A stretch of 64,000 nt of DNA from an uncultured Collinsella sp. (GCA_934630375.1 CAKTVQ010000004.1:1-64000), one strand, 5' to 3'; shown: positions 1-7,491, counted from the first letter of the stretch. Notes: generated by a model from the sequence alone, not told the origin. Numbers and translations are program-made.

Positions 1-372
1 ATTGTGCTGGGCGAGGCGTTTTGCCAGGCGCTGGGCGACAAGGCGGGCATTACGCGCTTTGCCGACGCGGCGATCGCGATGGACGAGACGCTCGTGATGG
101 CCGCCGTTGACATCTCGGGCCGCGGGCAGGCCTACTGCGAGCTGCCCGTGCCAACCGAGCGCGTGGGCAACTTTGATACCGAGCTGGCCGTTGAGTTCTT
201 CTACGCCTTTGCGCGCGACGCCAAGCTCACGTTGCACGTGCGCGAGCTGGCGGGCGGTAACTCGCATCACATTATCGAGGCCGCCTTTAAGGCCGTGGGC
301 CGCACGATGCGCCACGCCTGCGAGCTCGATCCCCGCGTGCAGGGCATCCCCAGCACCAAGGGCTCACTGTAA
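1..372 (+). CDS. hisB: Imidazoleglycerol-phosphate dehydratase, C-terminal part (5' end outside window)
   Basis: This is the last 123 codons of HisB, which dehydrates imidazoleglycerol phosphate to imidazoleacetol phosphate in histidine synthesis. The frame is open from base 1 and has no true start in the window. The C-terminal repeat of the family is visible: the GGNSHHIIEAAFKAVGRTM segment supplies the second metal-binding HHxxE motif (His-His-Ile-Ile-Glu), and the protein ends in the usual GIPSTKGSL tail. It is the first visible gene of a his cluster on the plus strand and is separated from hisH by about 80 bases that hold a hairpin. Confidence 0.95.
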   Translation: MVLGEAFCQALGDKAGITRFADAAIAMDETLVMAAVDISGRGQAYCELPVPTERVGNFDTELAVEFFYAFARDAKLTLHVRELAGGNSHHIIEAAFKAVGRTMRHACELDPRVQGIPSTKGSL

Positions 373-385
373 CCGCCACATAGGT

Positions 386-426
386 AAAACCACTACGAAG
401 GTGCCTGTCCCCTTTGTGGTGGTTTT
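386..426. repeat. Inverted repeat between hisB and hisH, loop with CCTGTCC
   Basis: Arms at 386-401 and 411-426 are complementary over 16 positions if G-U pairs are allowed (AAAACCACTACGAAGG against CCTTTGTGGTGGTTTT). The 9-base loop contains TGCCTGTCC. The right arm ends in TTTT, so it could act as a weak terminator or an mRNA processing site inside the his operon. The AAAACC...GGTTTT frame and CCTGTCC loop recur at 38863-38903. Confidence 0.7.
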
Positions 427-452
427 CGGACAAGATGAGGAGGAGGGGTCGC

Positions 453-1154
453 GTGGGCGAACCGAAGATCGTGGTGGTCGACTACCACAAGGGCAACTTG
501 TCGAGCGTCGTGCGCGGGCTTGCGCGCGCCGGTGCCGCTGCCTGCACGTCGGACGACCCGGAGCAGATCCGCCGCGCCGACGGCCTGGTCATCCCGGGCG
601 TGGGCGCGTTCTATGACGCGATCGCCTTTATGCGCCAGAGCGGCGAGGAGGACGCGGTGCTCGGTGCCGTTGTCGCCGGAACTCCGCTGCTCGGCATCTG
701 CCTGGGCCTTCAGCTCTTTTTTGAGCGCGGCAACGAGGGCGTGCCTGTGGACGAGGGCATGGCTGCAGACGGCAGCGCCCCCGAGCAGGCTGGCGGTCCC
801 TGGGTCAATGGCCTGGGCATCATGCGCGGTTCGTGTAAGCGCTTGGAGTCGAGCCGCCTGAAGGTGCCGCACGTGGGCTGGGACCAGGTGCACATGACGC
901 CCGCCGGCGCGGCCGATCCGTTGCTCGCCGGTTTTGCCGAGGGCGCCAACATGTACTTCACCCACAGCTACGCGGTGGCCGACGACGCCGATGCCGCTGA
1001 TGTTTTGGCGCGCACGCACTATACGCGGAGTTTCCCGTGCATCGTGCATCACGGCAACGTGTGGGGCTGTCAGTTCCATCCCGAGAAATCCTCCGCGCTT
1101 GGTCAGCGCATTCTTAAGAACTTCGTCAACATCGTCGAGGAGGCCGGCCGATGA
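453..1154 (+). CDS. hisH: Imidazole glycerol phosphate synthase, glutaminase subunit HisH
   Basis: HisH hydrolyses glutamine and passes ammonia to HisF for formation of imidazoleglycerol phosphate and AICAR. The class I glutamine amidotransferase triad is visible: nucleophile Cys83 in GICLGLQLFFE, and His209/Glu211 in CQFHPEKS. I place the start at GTG 453 because a very strong GAGGAGGAGGGG site ends about 5 bases before it and the protein then begins close to the PKIVVVDYHKGNLSS strand; an upstream in-frame ATG at 414 lies in the hairpin region. 233 aa is slightly long for HisH. The stop overlaps the hisA start by 4 bases, implying translational coupling. Confidence 0.96.
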   Translation: MGEPKIVVVDYHKGNLSSVVRGLARAGAAACTSDDPEQIRRADGLVIPGVGAFYDAIAFMRQSGEEDAVLGAVVAGTPLLGICLGLQLFFERGNEGVPVDEGMAADGSAPEQAGGPWVNGLGIMRGSCKRLESSRLKVPHVGWDQVHMTPAGAADPLLAGFAEGANMYFTHSYAVADDADAADVLARTHYTRSFPCIVHHGNVWGCQFHPEKSSALGQRILKNFVNIVEEAGR

Positions 1155-1894
1155 TCCTGTTTCCCGCAATCGATCTGATCGGCGGCAAGGTTGTGCGCCT
1201 GGAGCGCGGCGACCGCAGCCGCTGCAAGGTATATTCCGACGACCCCGTCGCCGTCGCCCGCTCGTTTGCCGAGCAGGGCGCGAACTGGGTGCATGTCGTC
1301 GACCTGTCCGCTGCCTTTGGCGAGGACGAGGACGCGTGCGCTGCCAACTCGGCGGCGATTAAGGCTATCTGCGGCGTCGACGGTCTGTCCGTGGACGTGG
1401 GCGGCGGTGTCCGCTCGCTCGCGCGCATCGACGAGCTGGTCGGCTACGGCGCGCGTCGCATCGCACTGGGCACCGTGCTGGTGACCGAGCCGGGTTTTGC
1501 CGAGGTGGCGGCCCAAGGCTTTGGCGAGCTGCTGGTGGCAGATATTGCCGCCCGTGACGGCCAGGTCAAGGTGAATGGCTGGCGCGACGGCGCGGGCGTG
1601 GCGCTCGACGATGCCGTGGCGCAGCTTTCCGAGCTGGGCTTTAAGCATCTGGTGTATACCGACATCGCGCGCGATGGCATGCAGACGGGCATCGATGTGG
1701 CGGCGTATCGCCATGTGGCCGAGGTCGCGGGATTTCCCGTCGTGGCTTCGGGTGGCATCTCGACGCTCGACAACATCCGCGCGCTGGCCGCGGTGGGCGA
1801 GGGCGCGATTGAAGGTGCCATCACCGGCCGTGCGCTCTACGAGGGCAACTTTACGCTGGTACAGGCGTTGGCCGCCGCCCGAGGGGAGGAGTAG
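1151..1894 (+). CDS. hisA: ProFAR isomerase HisA
   Basis: HisA is the TIM-barrel isomerase that converts ProFAR to PRFAR, the fourth step of histidine synthesis. The N-terminal FPAIDLIGGKVVRLERGD carries the catalytic Asp8, and the second catalytic Asp is near residue 171 in YTDIARDGM. The phosphate-binding loops SGGISTLDNI and GAITGRALYEG are present. Length of 247 aa is normal. It overlaps hisH by 4 bases (ATGA) and is followed by hisF after 3 bases, so hisH-hisA-hisF are one translational unit. A trp-pathway PriA double function cannot be excluded from sequence alone. Confidence 0.96.
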   Translation: MILFPAIDLIGGKVVRLERGDRSRCKVYSDDPVAVARSFAEQGANWVHVVDLSAAFGEDEDACAANSAAIKAICGVDGLSVDVGGGVRSLARIDELVGYGARRIALGTVLVTEPGFAEVAAQGFGELLVADIAARDGQVKVNGWRDGAGVALDDAVAQLSELGFKHLVYTDIARDGMQTGIDVAAYRHVAEVAGFPVVASGGISTLDNIRALAAVGEGAIEGAITGRALYEGNFTLVQALAAARGEE

Positions 1895-1897
1895 CCC

Positions 1898-2680
1898 ATG
1901 CTTACCAAACGCGTCATTCCCTGCCTGGACGTTAAGGACGGCCGCGTGGTCAAGGGCGTCAACTTTGTGAGCCTGCGCGATGCGGGCGATCCGGTGGAGC
2001 TGGCGCGTGCCTACGATCGCGAGGGTGCGGACGAGGTCATCTTCCTGGACATTACCGCCACGAGCGACAACCGCGCGACGACCATCGAGATGGCGGCGCA
2101 CGCGGCCGAGGAGCTCGCTATTCCCTATACCGTGGGCGGCGGTTTCCGCGACCTGGCGGGCATGCGAACCATGGTGGCGGCCGGTGCCGACAAGGTATCG
2201 CTCAACTCTGCCGCCGTGCGCGACCCGTCGCTGATCAGCCATGCTGCCGCGGCGTTTGGCAGTCAGGCCGTGGTCGTGGCGATCGATGCCAAGCGCGTCG
2301 GCCTGCCTGGGCAGCCGGATGCCGACAAGTGGGAGGTTTTTACCGCAGGAGGCCGCAACGCCACGGGTATCGATGCAGTGGCATGGGCCGAGGAGGCGGC
2401 TCGTCGCGGCGCCGGCGAGATTCTGCTGACCAGCATGGACCGCGACGGCACCAAGGCCGGCTTTGACCTGGCGCTCACCCGCGCCGTGGCGCGCGCGGTG
2501 CCAATCCCCGTCATCGCGAGCGGCGGCGTGGGCACGCTCGAGCATTTTGCCGAGGGCGTGATCGAGGGCGAGGCCGATGCCGTGCTGGCGGCGAGCGTCT
2601 TTCACTTTGGAACCTTCAGCATTCGCCAGGTGAAGGAGTATATGGCCTCGCAGGGCATCCCTGTCAGGTTGGACTTCTAG
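1898..2680 (+). CDS. hisF: Imidazole glycerol phosphate synthase, cyclase subunit HisF
   Basis: HisF uses ammonia from HisH to close the imidazole ring. Catalytic Asp11 lies in [15 protein letters not shown], and the second catalytic Asp is near residue 181 in [14 protein letters not shown]. The phosphate loops VGGGFRDL and [11 protein letters not shown] are visible. At 260 aa it is full length and ends in the typical [28 protein letters not shown] site precedes the ATG. After its stop the operon is interrupted by a ~100-bp hairpin before hisI. Confidence 0.96.
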   Translation: MLTKRVIPCLDVKDGRVVKGVNFVSLRDAGDPVELARAYDREGADEVIFLDITATSDNRATTIEMAAHAAEELAIPYTVGGGFRDLAGMRTMVAAGADKVSLNSAAVRDPSLISHAAAAFGSQAVVVAIDAKRVGLPGQPDADKWEVFTAGGRNATGIDAVAWAEEAARRGAGEILLTSMDRDGTKAGFDLALTRAVARAVPIPVIASGGVGTLEHFAEGVIEGEADAVLAASVFHFGTFSIRQVKEYMASQGIPVRLDF

Positions 2681-2686
2681 CGCTGC

Positions 2687-2786
2687 GGCTTGCCCAGGCA
2701 CCGCATCTTGCCGCTCAAACCGTCGCTCGCGTACCAAAGTACGCGTCGCTCCTCTTTCGCGGCAACCTACGGCACCTGGACAACCC
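2687..2786. repeat. ~100-bp dispersed hairpin repeat, copy 1 (between hisF and hisI)
   Basis: Two arms of about 48 bases surround a CAAA loop at 2735-2738. The tip GCGTAC/GTACGC and an internal block TTGCCGC/GCGGCAA pair perfectly, as does most of CCCAGGCACC/GGCACCTGG. A second copy at 28450-28553 has the same architecture with compensatory differences (TTGCCCC/GGGGCAA), so the fold rather than the exact sequence is conserved. It sits inside the his operon, where it could stabilise the upstream mRNA or reduce read-through to hisI-hisE. Confidence 0.8.
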
Positions 2787-2828
2787 TCGCCGACCTGTGG
2801 GGCTTACTGTTATTACTTGGGAGAAATG

Positions 2829-3170
2829 ATGACTGAGGTAGTAGAAGCTGCTGATCTTAAATACGACGCCCACGGGCTGATTCCTTGTGTGGTTCAGCAG
2901 TATGACACCGGTGAGGTGCTTATGGTTGCTTGGATGAACGAGGAATCGGTGGGGCTGACGCTCAAGACCGGGACCACGTGGTTTTGGAGTCGCAGCCGTC
3001 AGGAGCTCTGGAACAAGGGCGCGACGAGTGGCAACATGCAGGAGGTCAAGGAGCTCTGGGCCGACTGCGATAGCGATACGCTGCTGGTCAAGGTGGACTC
3101 GCCGGGTCCGGCCTGCCATACCGGCAACCGTACCTGCTTCTTTAAGCGCGTGGAAGGGGGAGTGCGATGA
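2829..3170 (+). CDS. hisI: Phosphoribosyl-AMP cyclohydrolase HisI
   Basis: HisI opens the adenine ring of phosphoribosyl-AMP in the third step of histidine synthesis. The family's metal-binding motifs are visible: DCDSDTLL and the C-terminal [10 protein letters not shown] with two cysteines, and [19 protein letters not shown] is the substrate-binding core. It is a single-domain HisI with hisE separate. Two adjacent ATG codons at 2826 and 2829 are possible; GGGAG at 2819-2823 fits 2829 better (5-base spacing). Its stop overlaps the next start by 4 bases. Confidence 0.95.
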   Translation: MTEVVEAADLKYDAHGLIPCVVQQYDTGEVLMVAWMNEESVGLTLKTGTTWFWSRSRQELWNKGATSGNMQEVKELWADCDSDTLLVKVDSPGPACHTGNRTCFFKRVEGGVR

Positions 3171-3394
3171 AAGTCGTGACGCCGTTCGAGGTCGCCGACT
3201 GCAACACCGAGCTCCTCCGCGCGGGCGTGCCATGCCGCGTGCACCTGACTGATGCCTGCGGGGCGCAGTCGCTTTGGCTCGAGGCCGAGAAGGAAAGGCT
3301 CGATGAGGCCCATGCCGTCGTCGTCGAGTTCTTTGAGAAAAAGGGCGCAAAGCCTCGGTTCGATGAGACCGGTACTTACTTTACGCTGCAGTAA
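3167..3394 (+). CDS. Small protein of unknown function within the his operon
   Basis: A 75-aa protein lies between hisI and hisE, overlapping the hisI stop by 4 bases (ATGA), which strongly supports expression with histidine genes. It has an N-terminal [20 protein letters not shown], a central [14 protein letters not shown] and a C-terminal helix followed by [11 protein letters not shown]. There is no signal peptide or membrane segment. The central DACG resembles what is annotated as the RDAC family in anaerobes, an identification I hold loosely. No function is known to me; an accessory role near HisI/HisE is inferred only from position. Confidence 0.8.
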   Translation: MKVVTPFEVADCNTELLRAGVPCRVHLTDACGAQSLWLEAEKERLDEAHAVVVEFFEKKGAKPRFDETGTYFTLQ

Positions 3395-3409
3395 CGAGAG
3401 GAAATAACC

Positions 3410-3727
3410 ATGGGAGTCAGAACAGCTAACGTGCAGCCGGGAAATATCGGCGAGACGCTGACGGGCCTGGCCGAGGTGATTCACGGTCGTCGCGATGCGT
3501 CGCCGGAGGAGAGCTATACCGCCCGTCTGCTGACCGACGTCGAGGACGAACTGCTCAAGAAGCTTGCCGAGGAGGCGAGCGAGGTGATCATGGCCTGCAA
3601 GGACAACGACCACGACCACATCCGCTACGAGGCCGGCGACCTGGTCTACCACCTGCTTGTGACGCTCGAGCGCTACGGCATCACCCTCGACGAGCTGGCC
3701 GGCGAACTCAACGCCCGCCGCCACTAG
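3410..3727 (+). CDS. hisE: Phosphoribosyl-ATP pyrophosphatase HisE
   Basis: HisE removes pyrophosphate from phosphoribosyl-ATP in the second step of histidine synthesis. It is an all-alpha MazG-like NTP pyrophosphohydrolase: the metal-binding EE..E core is visible in KKLAEEASEVIMACK and the second helix in RYEAGDLVYHLLVTLE. Length of 105 aa is normal. A GAGAGGAAATAACC leader provides the ribosome site. The stop codon TAG at 3725-3727 lies inside the left arm of a palindrome split by the IS110 element, so the original gene end abutted the stop of the convergent PHP gene. Confidence 0.95.
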   Translation: MGVRTANVQPGNIGETLTGLAEVIHGRRDASPEESYTARLLTDVEDELLKKLAEEASEVIMACKDNDHDHIRYEAGDLVYHLLVTLERYGITLDELAGELNARRH

Positions 3728-3764
3728 TTATTGGGTGTTCCTATAGTTTTGTCAACCGTCGGGG

Positions 3765-4898
3765 CTACTCCCGGTAGGGCACCCGGTCGCGCATCACGGC
3801 GTATATCGCCCTGAGCCGCTTCCTCGCGACGGCCTTGAGCGCCCGCCCGTGCCCCATGCCCCGCGCCCTGCAGGCCCGGTAGTACTCGCCGTAGCGCCCC
3901 GAGGACCTCACCAGGCTGTTGCACGAGAAGATCAGCAGGGACTTGAGCCTCGCGTCGCCGCGCCTGGACGCCCTGACCGACCTCACCGACGTTCCGGAGC
4001 TCCTCACCCTCGGGGCTATGCCGCAGTACGAGGCCAGGTGGTCGTGGTCCGGGAACCTCCCGATGTCGACCGACACCGCGAGCTGCGCCGCGGTCCTCGG
4101 GCCGATGCCGGGCACGGTGAGCAGGCACGCGTAGGTCTCGTCGCCCTCGAGCAGCGCCGCCGTCTCGGCCTCGAGGGCCCCGGCCTCGTCGAGGGCCTCC
4201 GATATCCGGGCGGCCAGGAACATGACCTGCCTGTTCTCGGCCTCGACGAGCGCCGGCGGGGGCGCGGTGGAGGCGGCCGCGGCCTCCCCGGCGGCCTCGG
4301 CCCGCGGGCCCCCGGCCCCGGAGCGGGCGATCCCCCACGCCCCGCCGAACCCGGCGAGCAGCTCCAGCCACCGCCGGTCCGACAGGTCGACCGCGGCCTC
4401 GAGGGCCGGGCAGGACTCGAGCAGCACCGCGCGCAGGCGGTTCTTGTCCCTGGTCGCGCAGGCGACGACGTGGTCGCGCTGCGACGAGAGGGCGCGGGCG
4501 GCCTCGAGGGCCTCGCCGCGGCCCGGGACCCCCGACAGGGAGCCCGGCACGCCCAGGGCGGTCCGCGCGATCACCGCGGCGTCGCGCTCGTCGGTCTTGG
4601 CCTCGCCGGCGAACAGGCCCGCGGCGCGGCTGGCGGCGAGCCCGGGCGGGTGGGCGACCCCGAGCCCCGCGGCGCGGGCCCGCCTCACGGCGAGGGACCC
4701 TATGTTGCGGAACTGGTCGACGACGACGAGCGTGCCGGCGGGCGCGGAGGCGAACAGCGCGTCGAGCTCGGCCTCCCTGTTGCGGACGGGGGCGCTGGCC
4801 AGCACCTCCCCGTCGCGGTCGATCAGGCAGGCCCAGTGCGATGACTTGCCGACGTCCAGGCCGAGCACGGCCGCTGGTCTGGTGGATGGCGCTTTCAC
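3765..4898 (-). CDS. IS110-family transposase (DEDD recombinase)
   Basis: A 377-aa transposase. The N-terminal RuvC-like DEDD domain begins VLGLDVGKSSHWACLIDRDG with the first catalytic Asp at residue 15, and KTDERDAAVIARTA supplies the later Asp residues. The C-terminal transposase_20 domain contains the helix-hairpin-helix LTVPGIGPRTAAQLAVSV and the serine-rich LASYCGIAPRVRSSGTSV and KSLLIFSCNSL segments. GTG at 4898 is chosen as start because AAGGA lies 7 bases upstream; the frame is open far upstream but that sequence is the non-coding end. The gene is very GC-rich and appears intact, so the element may be active. Confidence 0.93.
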   Translation of the reverse strand: MKAPSTRPAAVLGLDVGKSSHWACLIDRDGEVLASAPVRNREAELDALFASAPAGTLVVVDQFRNIGSLAVRRARAAGLGVAHPPGLAASRAAGLFAGEAKTDERDAAVIARTALGVPGSLSGVPGRGEALEAARALSSQRDHVVACATRDKNRLRAVLLESCPALEAAVDLSDRRWLELLAGFGGAWGIARSGAGGPRAEAAGEAAAASTAPPPALVEAENRQVMFLAARISEALDEAGALEAETAALLEGDETYACLLTVPGIGPRTAAQLAVSVDIGRFPDHDHLASYCGIAPRVRSSGTSVRSVRASRRGDARLKSLLIFSCNSLVRSSGRYGEYYRACRARGMGHGRALKAVARKRLRAIYAVMRDRVPYRE

Positions 4899-5147
4899 GG
4901 TGGTATCCTTCCGGTAGTCGTTCGACCGGATGGCCTCCCCCTCGGCACTCACATTACCAGCCGCGGCACCTGCCCGGCACTTTCCTATCAGCCGTCGGGG
5001 GCGGCGCGTCCCGCGCCGGCAGCACCCAACGGGCCCTCTCGGGGGCAGGGACGTTCGGCCGTGCGCGGGCGCCCGGTCGGCGGCCCGTTCTGGGCGCGCC
5101 TCAATCGTAGCCCGAGACGGTCCCGGGCTGACAATTTCGACTGTAAT
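4899..5147 (-). ncRNA. Candidate bridge RNA region at the transposase 5' end
   Basis: IS110 elements are known to encode a structured bridge RNA in a long non-coding end upstream of the transposase that pairs with donor and target DNA. Here about 250 bases upstream of the GTG contain no plausible gene but hold several GC-rich self-complementary blocks, for example AGCCCG/CGGGCT about 20 bases in from the outer end, and a possible minus-strand promoter TTGTCA-N19-TACGAT near the end. Existence and limits of the RNA are inferred from family knowledge. Confidence 0.45.
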
Positions 5148-5167
5148 GGACGTTCTTAAACGACTAG

Positions 5168-6079
5168 TTAGGCGAGGGGTGTGGATTCCCATTCGCCGGT
5201 GGGGTGGGGGATATCGAAGGCCCGGTAGCCGCAGTCGTAGGCGTGTGCCTGGGCCTCACGGATGTTCCAGCAGATGTCGCAGGAGCGGTGCGCATCCGAG
5301 CCAAAGGTAATGGGCACCTCGGCATGGGCAAAGCAGCGCAGCAATCCGGTCGCGGGATAGTAGTCATCGAGGCCCTTGCGCGGTGCGGCGGTCGAGACCT
5401 CAACGCGGCGACCCGTTTCGTGGGCGCATTCGACCATCTGCTCCCAGAGCGGCGCGGGGTCAAAATCGGGCGCAAAGCCCTCTTTCGAAAAACGCATGAC
5501 TAGGTCGGGGTGGGCCATTACATCAAAGTTGAGCGAGCTCTCGCAGGCGCGGCACCAGTCGTCGACGTAGCGCTCCCACACGCCGCGCACGCCCAGGTTT
5601 TCCCAAACATGCAGATTGGTATCGTCGTCGATCCAGCCACAAAGCGAATCGGGCGTATCGGGGCGCGCGACGCCCTCTGTCCCTGCCGTGCCCGCGGCAC
5701 CTGCCGCAATATCGCCCGGGTCGCCAATCCAATGCACGCTGCCCAAGCGCACCACGGCGCCCTGGGACCAGCGCTCTACCAAGGGCTCGCAGCCGTCGTA
5801 CCAATCGCATTCAAAGCCATAGATAAGCTCGAGCTCCGGCGCGATCTGCGCGGCAAGCTTGTGGGCGTCCTCAAATGCCAGACGATGTGCCGGCAAGTCG
5901 CCCTCGACAACCTGCACCTCGCAGTTGGCGTCCATGCTGGCGGGCAAGGTGAGGTGGTCGGTCGAGACCATGACCTGACATCCGGCGGCGGCAGCGGCGC
6001 GGACGTTCTCCTCAAACGAGGCATGCCCGTCCGAAAACGAGGTATGGGTATGGCAATCGACCAGCGGGCATGCGGACAT
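5168..6079 (-). CDS. PHP-domain histidinol-phosphatase (HisJ/HisK type)
   Basis: A 303-aa PHP-family metallophosphatase. The N-terminal metal site LVDCHTHTSFSDGHAS has His10 and His12, followed by MVSTDHLTL and a distal SDAHRSCDI motif, matching the HisK/HisJ histidinol-phosphate phosphatases. No other histidinol-phosphatase is visible and the gene converges on the his operon, so it probably supplies that step. ATG 6079 has AAAGGAG 6 bases upstream. The stop codon is directly next to the IS110 flank, so before insertion hisE and this gene ended within a few bases of each other. Confidence 0.85.
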   Translation of the reverse strand: MSACPLVDCHTHTSFSDGHASFEENVRAAAAAGCQVMVSTDHLTLPASMDANCEVQVVEGDLPAHRLAFEDAHKLAAQIAPELELIYGFECDWYDGCEPLVERWSQGAVVRLGSVHWIGDPGDIAAGAAGTAGTEGVARPDTPDSLCGWIDDDTNLHVWENLGVRGVWERYVDDWCRACESSLNFDVMAHPDLVMRFSKEGFAPDFDPAPLWEQMVECAHETGRRVEVSTAAPRKGLDDYYPATGLLRCFAHAEVPITFGSDAHRSCDICWNIREAQAHAYDCGYRAFDIPHPTGEWESTPLA

Positions 6080-6209
6080 GGCGGCTCCTTTGCATTTGGC
6101 GAATCCGCTCCATTGTAACGGCGCGACTCTCAACGCGCCGGGTATGCTGCGAGTCGAAATCGAGCGGAAAGGGCGGACGGTGTGCGGTGGCGCCTCGCTT
6201 GCGCTCTCA

Positions 6210-6274
6210 AAACGTGTACGTCAGCCTCCAAAACCGACAAAAAATGACATGTTTGGAGGCTGATGTACACGTTT
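6210..6274. repeat. 23-bp inverted repeat upstream of larC-like gene
   Basis: Arms at 6210-6232 (AAACGTGTACGTCAGCCTCC...) and 6252-6274 are complementary at 22 of 23 positions around a 19-base A-rich spacer. The 320-base gap 6080-6399 otherwise holds nothing I can identify. There is no run of T after the right arm, so it is not a classical terminator. It may be a palindromic repeat or an operator-like site; no second copy was noticed in this window. Confidence 0.7.
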
Positions 6275-6399
6275 GGATAGGGGCGGGGACGGCGACGGAC
6301 GAAAGTCGCGCCCATCCAAGGATGCCGGCCCCGCATCACGTTCGATGTGCTAGCGTTTGGGTGAACAAAACGAGCCCGTGCGGAAAGGATCCGGACCGT

Positions 6400-6885
6400 A
6401 TGCAACGTGGAAGTACATCTCCGCTGTCGCGCGAGACCGATGCGCCCGAAACCGTCGTTAAGCTGGAGTGCGATATTGACGACGCGTCGCCCGAGGTGCT
6501 CGCCTACGCCGCCGAACGCCTGCGCGAGGCGGGCGCCCGCGAGGTACACTGGCTGCCCCTCTATTGCAAAAAGGGCCGCCCCGGATGGCAGCTGCAGGTG
6601 ATTTGCTCACACGAGGATATCGACCGCCTGCAGACGATTATCTTTTTGGAAACCACGACCAACGGTATCCGGCGCCAGGTGATGGAGCGTGTTTGCTTGC
6701 CACGCCGCTTTGAGCAGGTGGCGACGCCTTGGGGCGAGGTGGCCGTAAAAGTGGCGACCCTGCCCGACGGCAGCGAACGCGCGGCACCCGAGTACGAGGA
6801 CTGCGCCCGCCTTGCCCGCGAGCACGACGTGCCACTCCAGCGCGTGATGCAGGCAGCCCAAGTCGCGGCGCTCCGATTTGAGTAA
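6400..6885 (+). CDS. Stand-alone LarC C-terminal (LarC2-like) domain protein
   Basis: The 161-aa protein matches the C-terminal half of LarC (DUF111/COG1641), the CTP-dependent nickel insertase that finishes the nickel-pincer nucleotide cofactor of lactate racemase-type enzymes. Recognisable blocks are LECDIDDASPEVLAYAAERL, KKGRPGWQLQV, FLETTTNGIRR and the final EYEDCARLAREHDVPLQRVMQAA. The LarC N-terminal domain is absent here, and no larA/B/E is near. ATG 6400 is chosen (AAAGGA about 12 bases upstream); a GTG at 6361 is possible. Whether it works with a LarC1 encoded elsewhere is unknown. Confidence 0.8.
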   Translation: MQRGSTSPLSRETDAPETVVKLECDIDDASPEVLAYAAERLREAGAREVHWLPLYCKKGRPGWQLQVICSHEDIDRLQTIIFLETTTNGIRRQVMERVCLPRRFEQVATPWGEVAVKVATLPDGSERAAPEYEDCARLAREHDVPLQRVMQAAQVAALRFE

Positions 6886-6940
6886 CGCGGGCCAACGACA
6901 CGCCGCGCCCAACCCAGCCAACCCCACCGAAAGGACCCCC

Positions 6941-7489
6941 ATGAAATACCTCATCGCCTCCGACATCCACGGCTCGGCATACTGGACCGAGCGCCTCGTC
7001 GCCGCCATCGAGCGCGAGAACCCCGACCGCATCGTGTTGCTGGGCGACCTGCTCTACCACGGCCCGCGCAACGACCTGCCGCGCGATTACGCCCCCAAAC
7101 GCGTGATTCCGCTGCTCAACGCCCTGGCCGACCGCATCATCGCGGTGCGCGGCAACTGCGACGCCGAGGTCGACCAGATGGTGCTCGACTTCCCCGTCAT
7201 GGCCGACTACGCCACCCTGTTCGACGAGACCGGTCGCGAGCTGTTCCTGACGCATGGCCACGTCTTTGGCGCCGGCATGCACAACAGCGTCGACCACGCG
7301 CCCACGCTGCCCGAGGGCTCCGCGCTCGTCTACGGCCACACGCACATCAAGGTCAACGAGGCGAGCGAGGCGCACACGGGCCTGTGGCTCTTCAACCCCG
7401 GCAGTGTGAGCATCCCCAAAGACGGCACGCACAGCTACGGCATCTATGAGGGCGGCGCGTTCCGCCACGTGATCCTGGAGGAGGACTAA
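6941..7489 (+). CDS. yfcE: YfcE-like metallophosphodiesterase
   Basis: A 182-aa calcineurin-like phosphoesterase of the YfcE/MJ0936 type. All metal-binding motifs are present: IASDIHGSAYW near the N-terminus, VLLGDLLYHG, VRGNCDAEVD, LTHGHVFGAG and YGHTHIKVN. YfcE proteins hydrolyse phosphodiesters with Mn; the natural substrate is uncertain. ATG 6941 follows GAAAGGACCCCC. The stop is 2 bases before mazG, so the two are probably co-transcribed, with the larC-like gene 55 bases upstream perhaps in the same unit. Confidence 0.88.
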   Translation: MKYLIASDIHGSAYWTERLVAAIERENPDRIVLLGDLLYHGPRNDLPRDYAPKRVIPLLNALADRIIAVRGNCDAEVDQMVLDFPVMADYATLFDETGRELFLTHGHVFGAGMHNSVDHAPTLPEGSALVYGHTHIKVNEASEAHTGLWLFNPGSVSIPKDGTHSYGIYEGGAFRHVILEED

Positions 7490-7491
7490 CC

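Larger units (their letters stand above)
3736..5147 (-). mobile_element. IS110-family insertion element (boundaries approximate)
   Basis: The element consists of one transposase gene (3765-4898, minus strand), a short ~30-base 3' end and a ~250-base GC-rich non-coding 5' end. Flanks are the two halves of a dispersed palindrome: CTAGTTATTGGG at 3724-3735 and GGACGTTCTTAAACGACTAG at 5148-5167. This palindrome is intact elsewhere in the window (23387, 25880, 42644). Exact junction bases and the core dinucleotide cannot be fixed without an empty-site sequence. No terminal inverted repeats are obvious, as expected for IS110. Confidence 0.8.

Noticed and set aside
3723-5170. ACTAGTTA direct repeats on both sides of the IS110 element as a target-site duplication
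   Set aside because: CTAG at both outer ends is explained by the arms of the pre-existing palindrome; IS110 elements do not make long duplications.
6070-6399. Upstream extension of the LarC-like frame
   Set aside because: It crosses the 23-bp inverted repeat, has no ribosome site and no family similarity.
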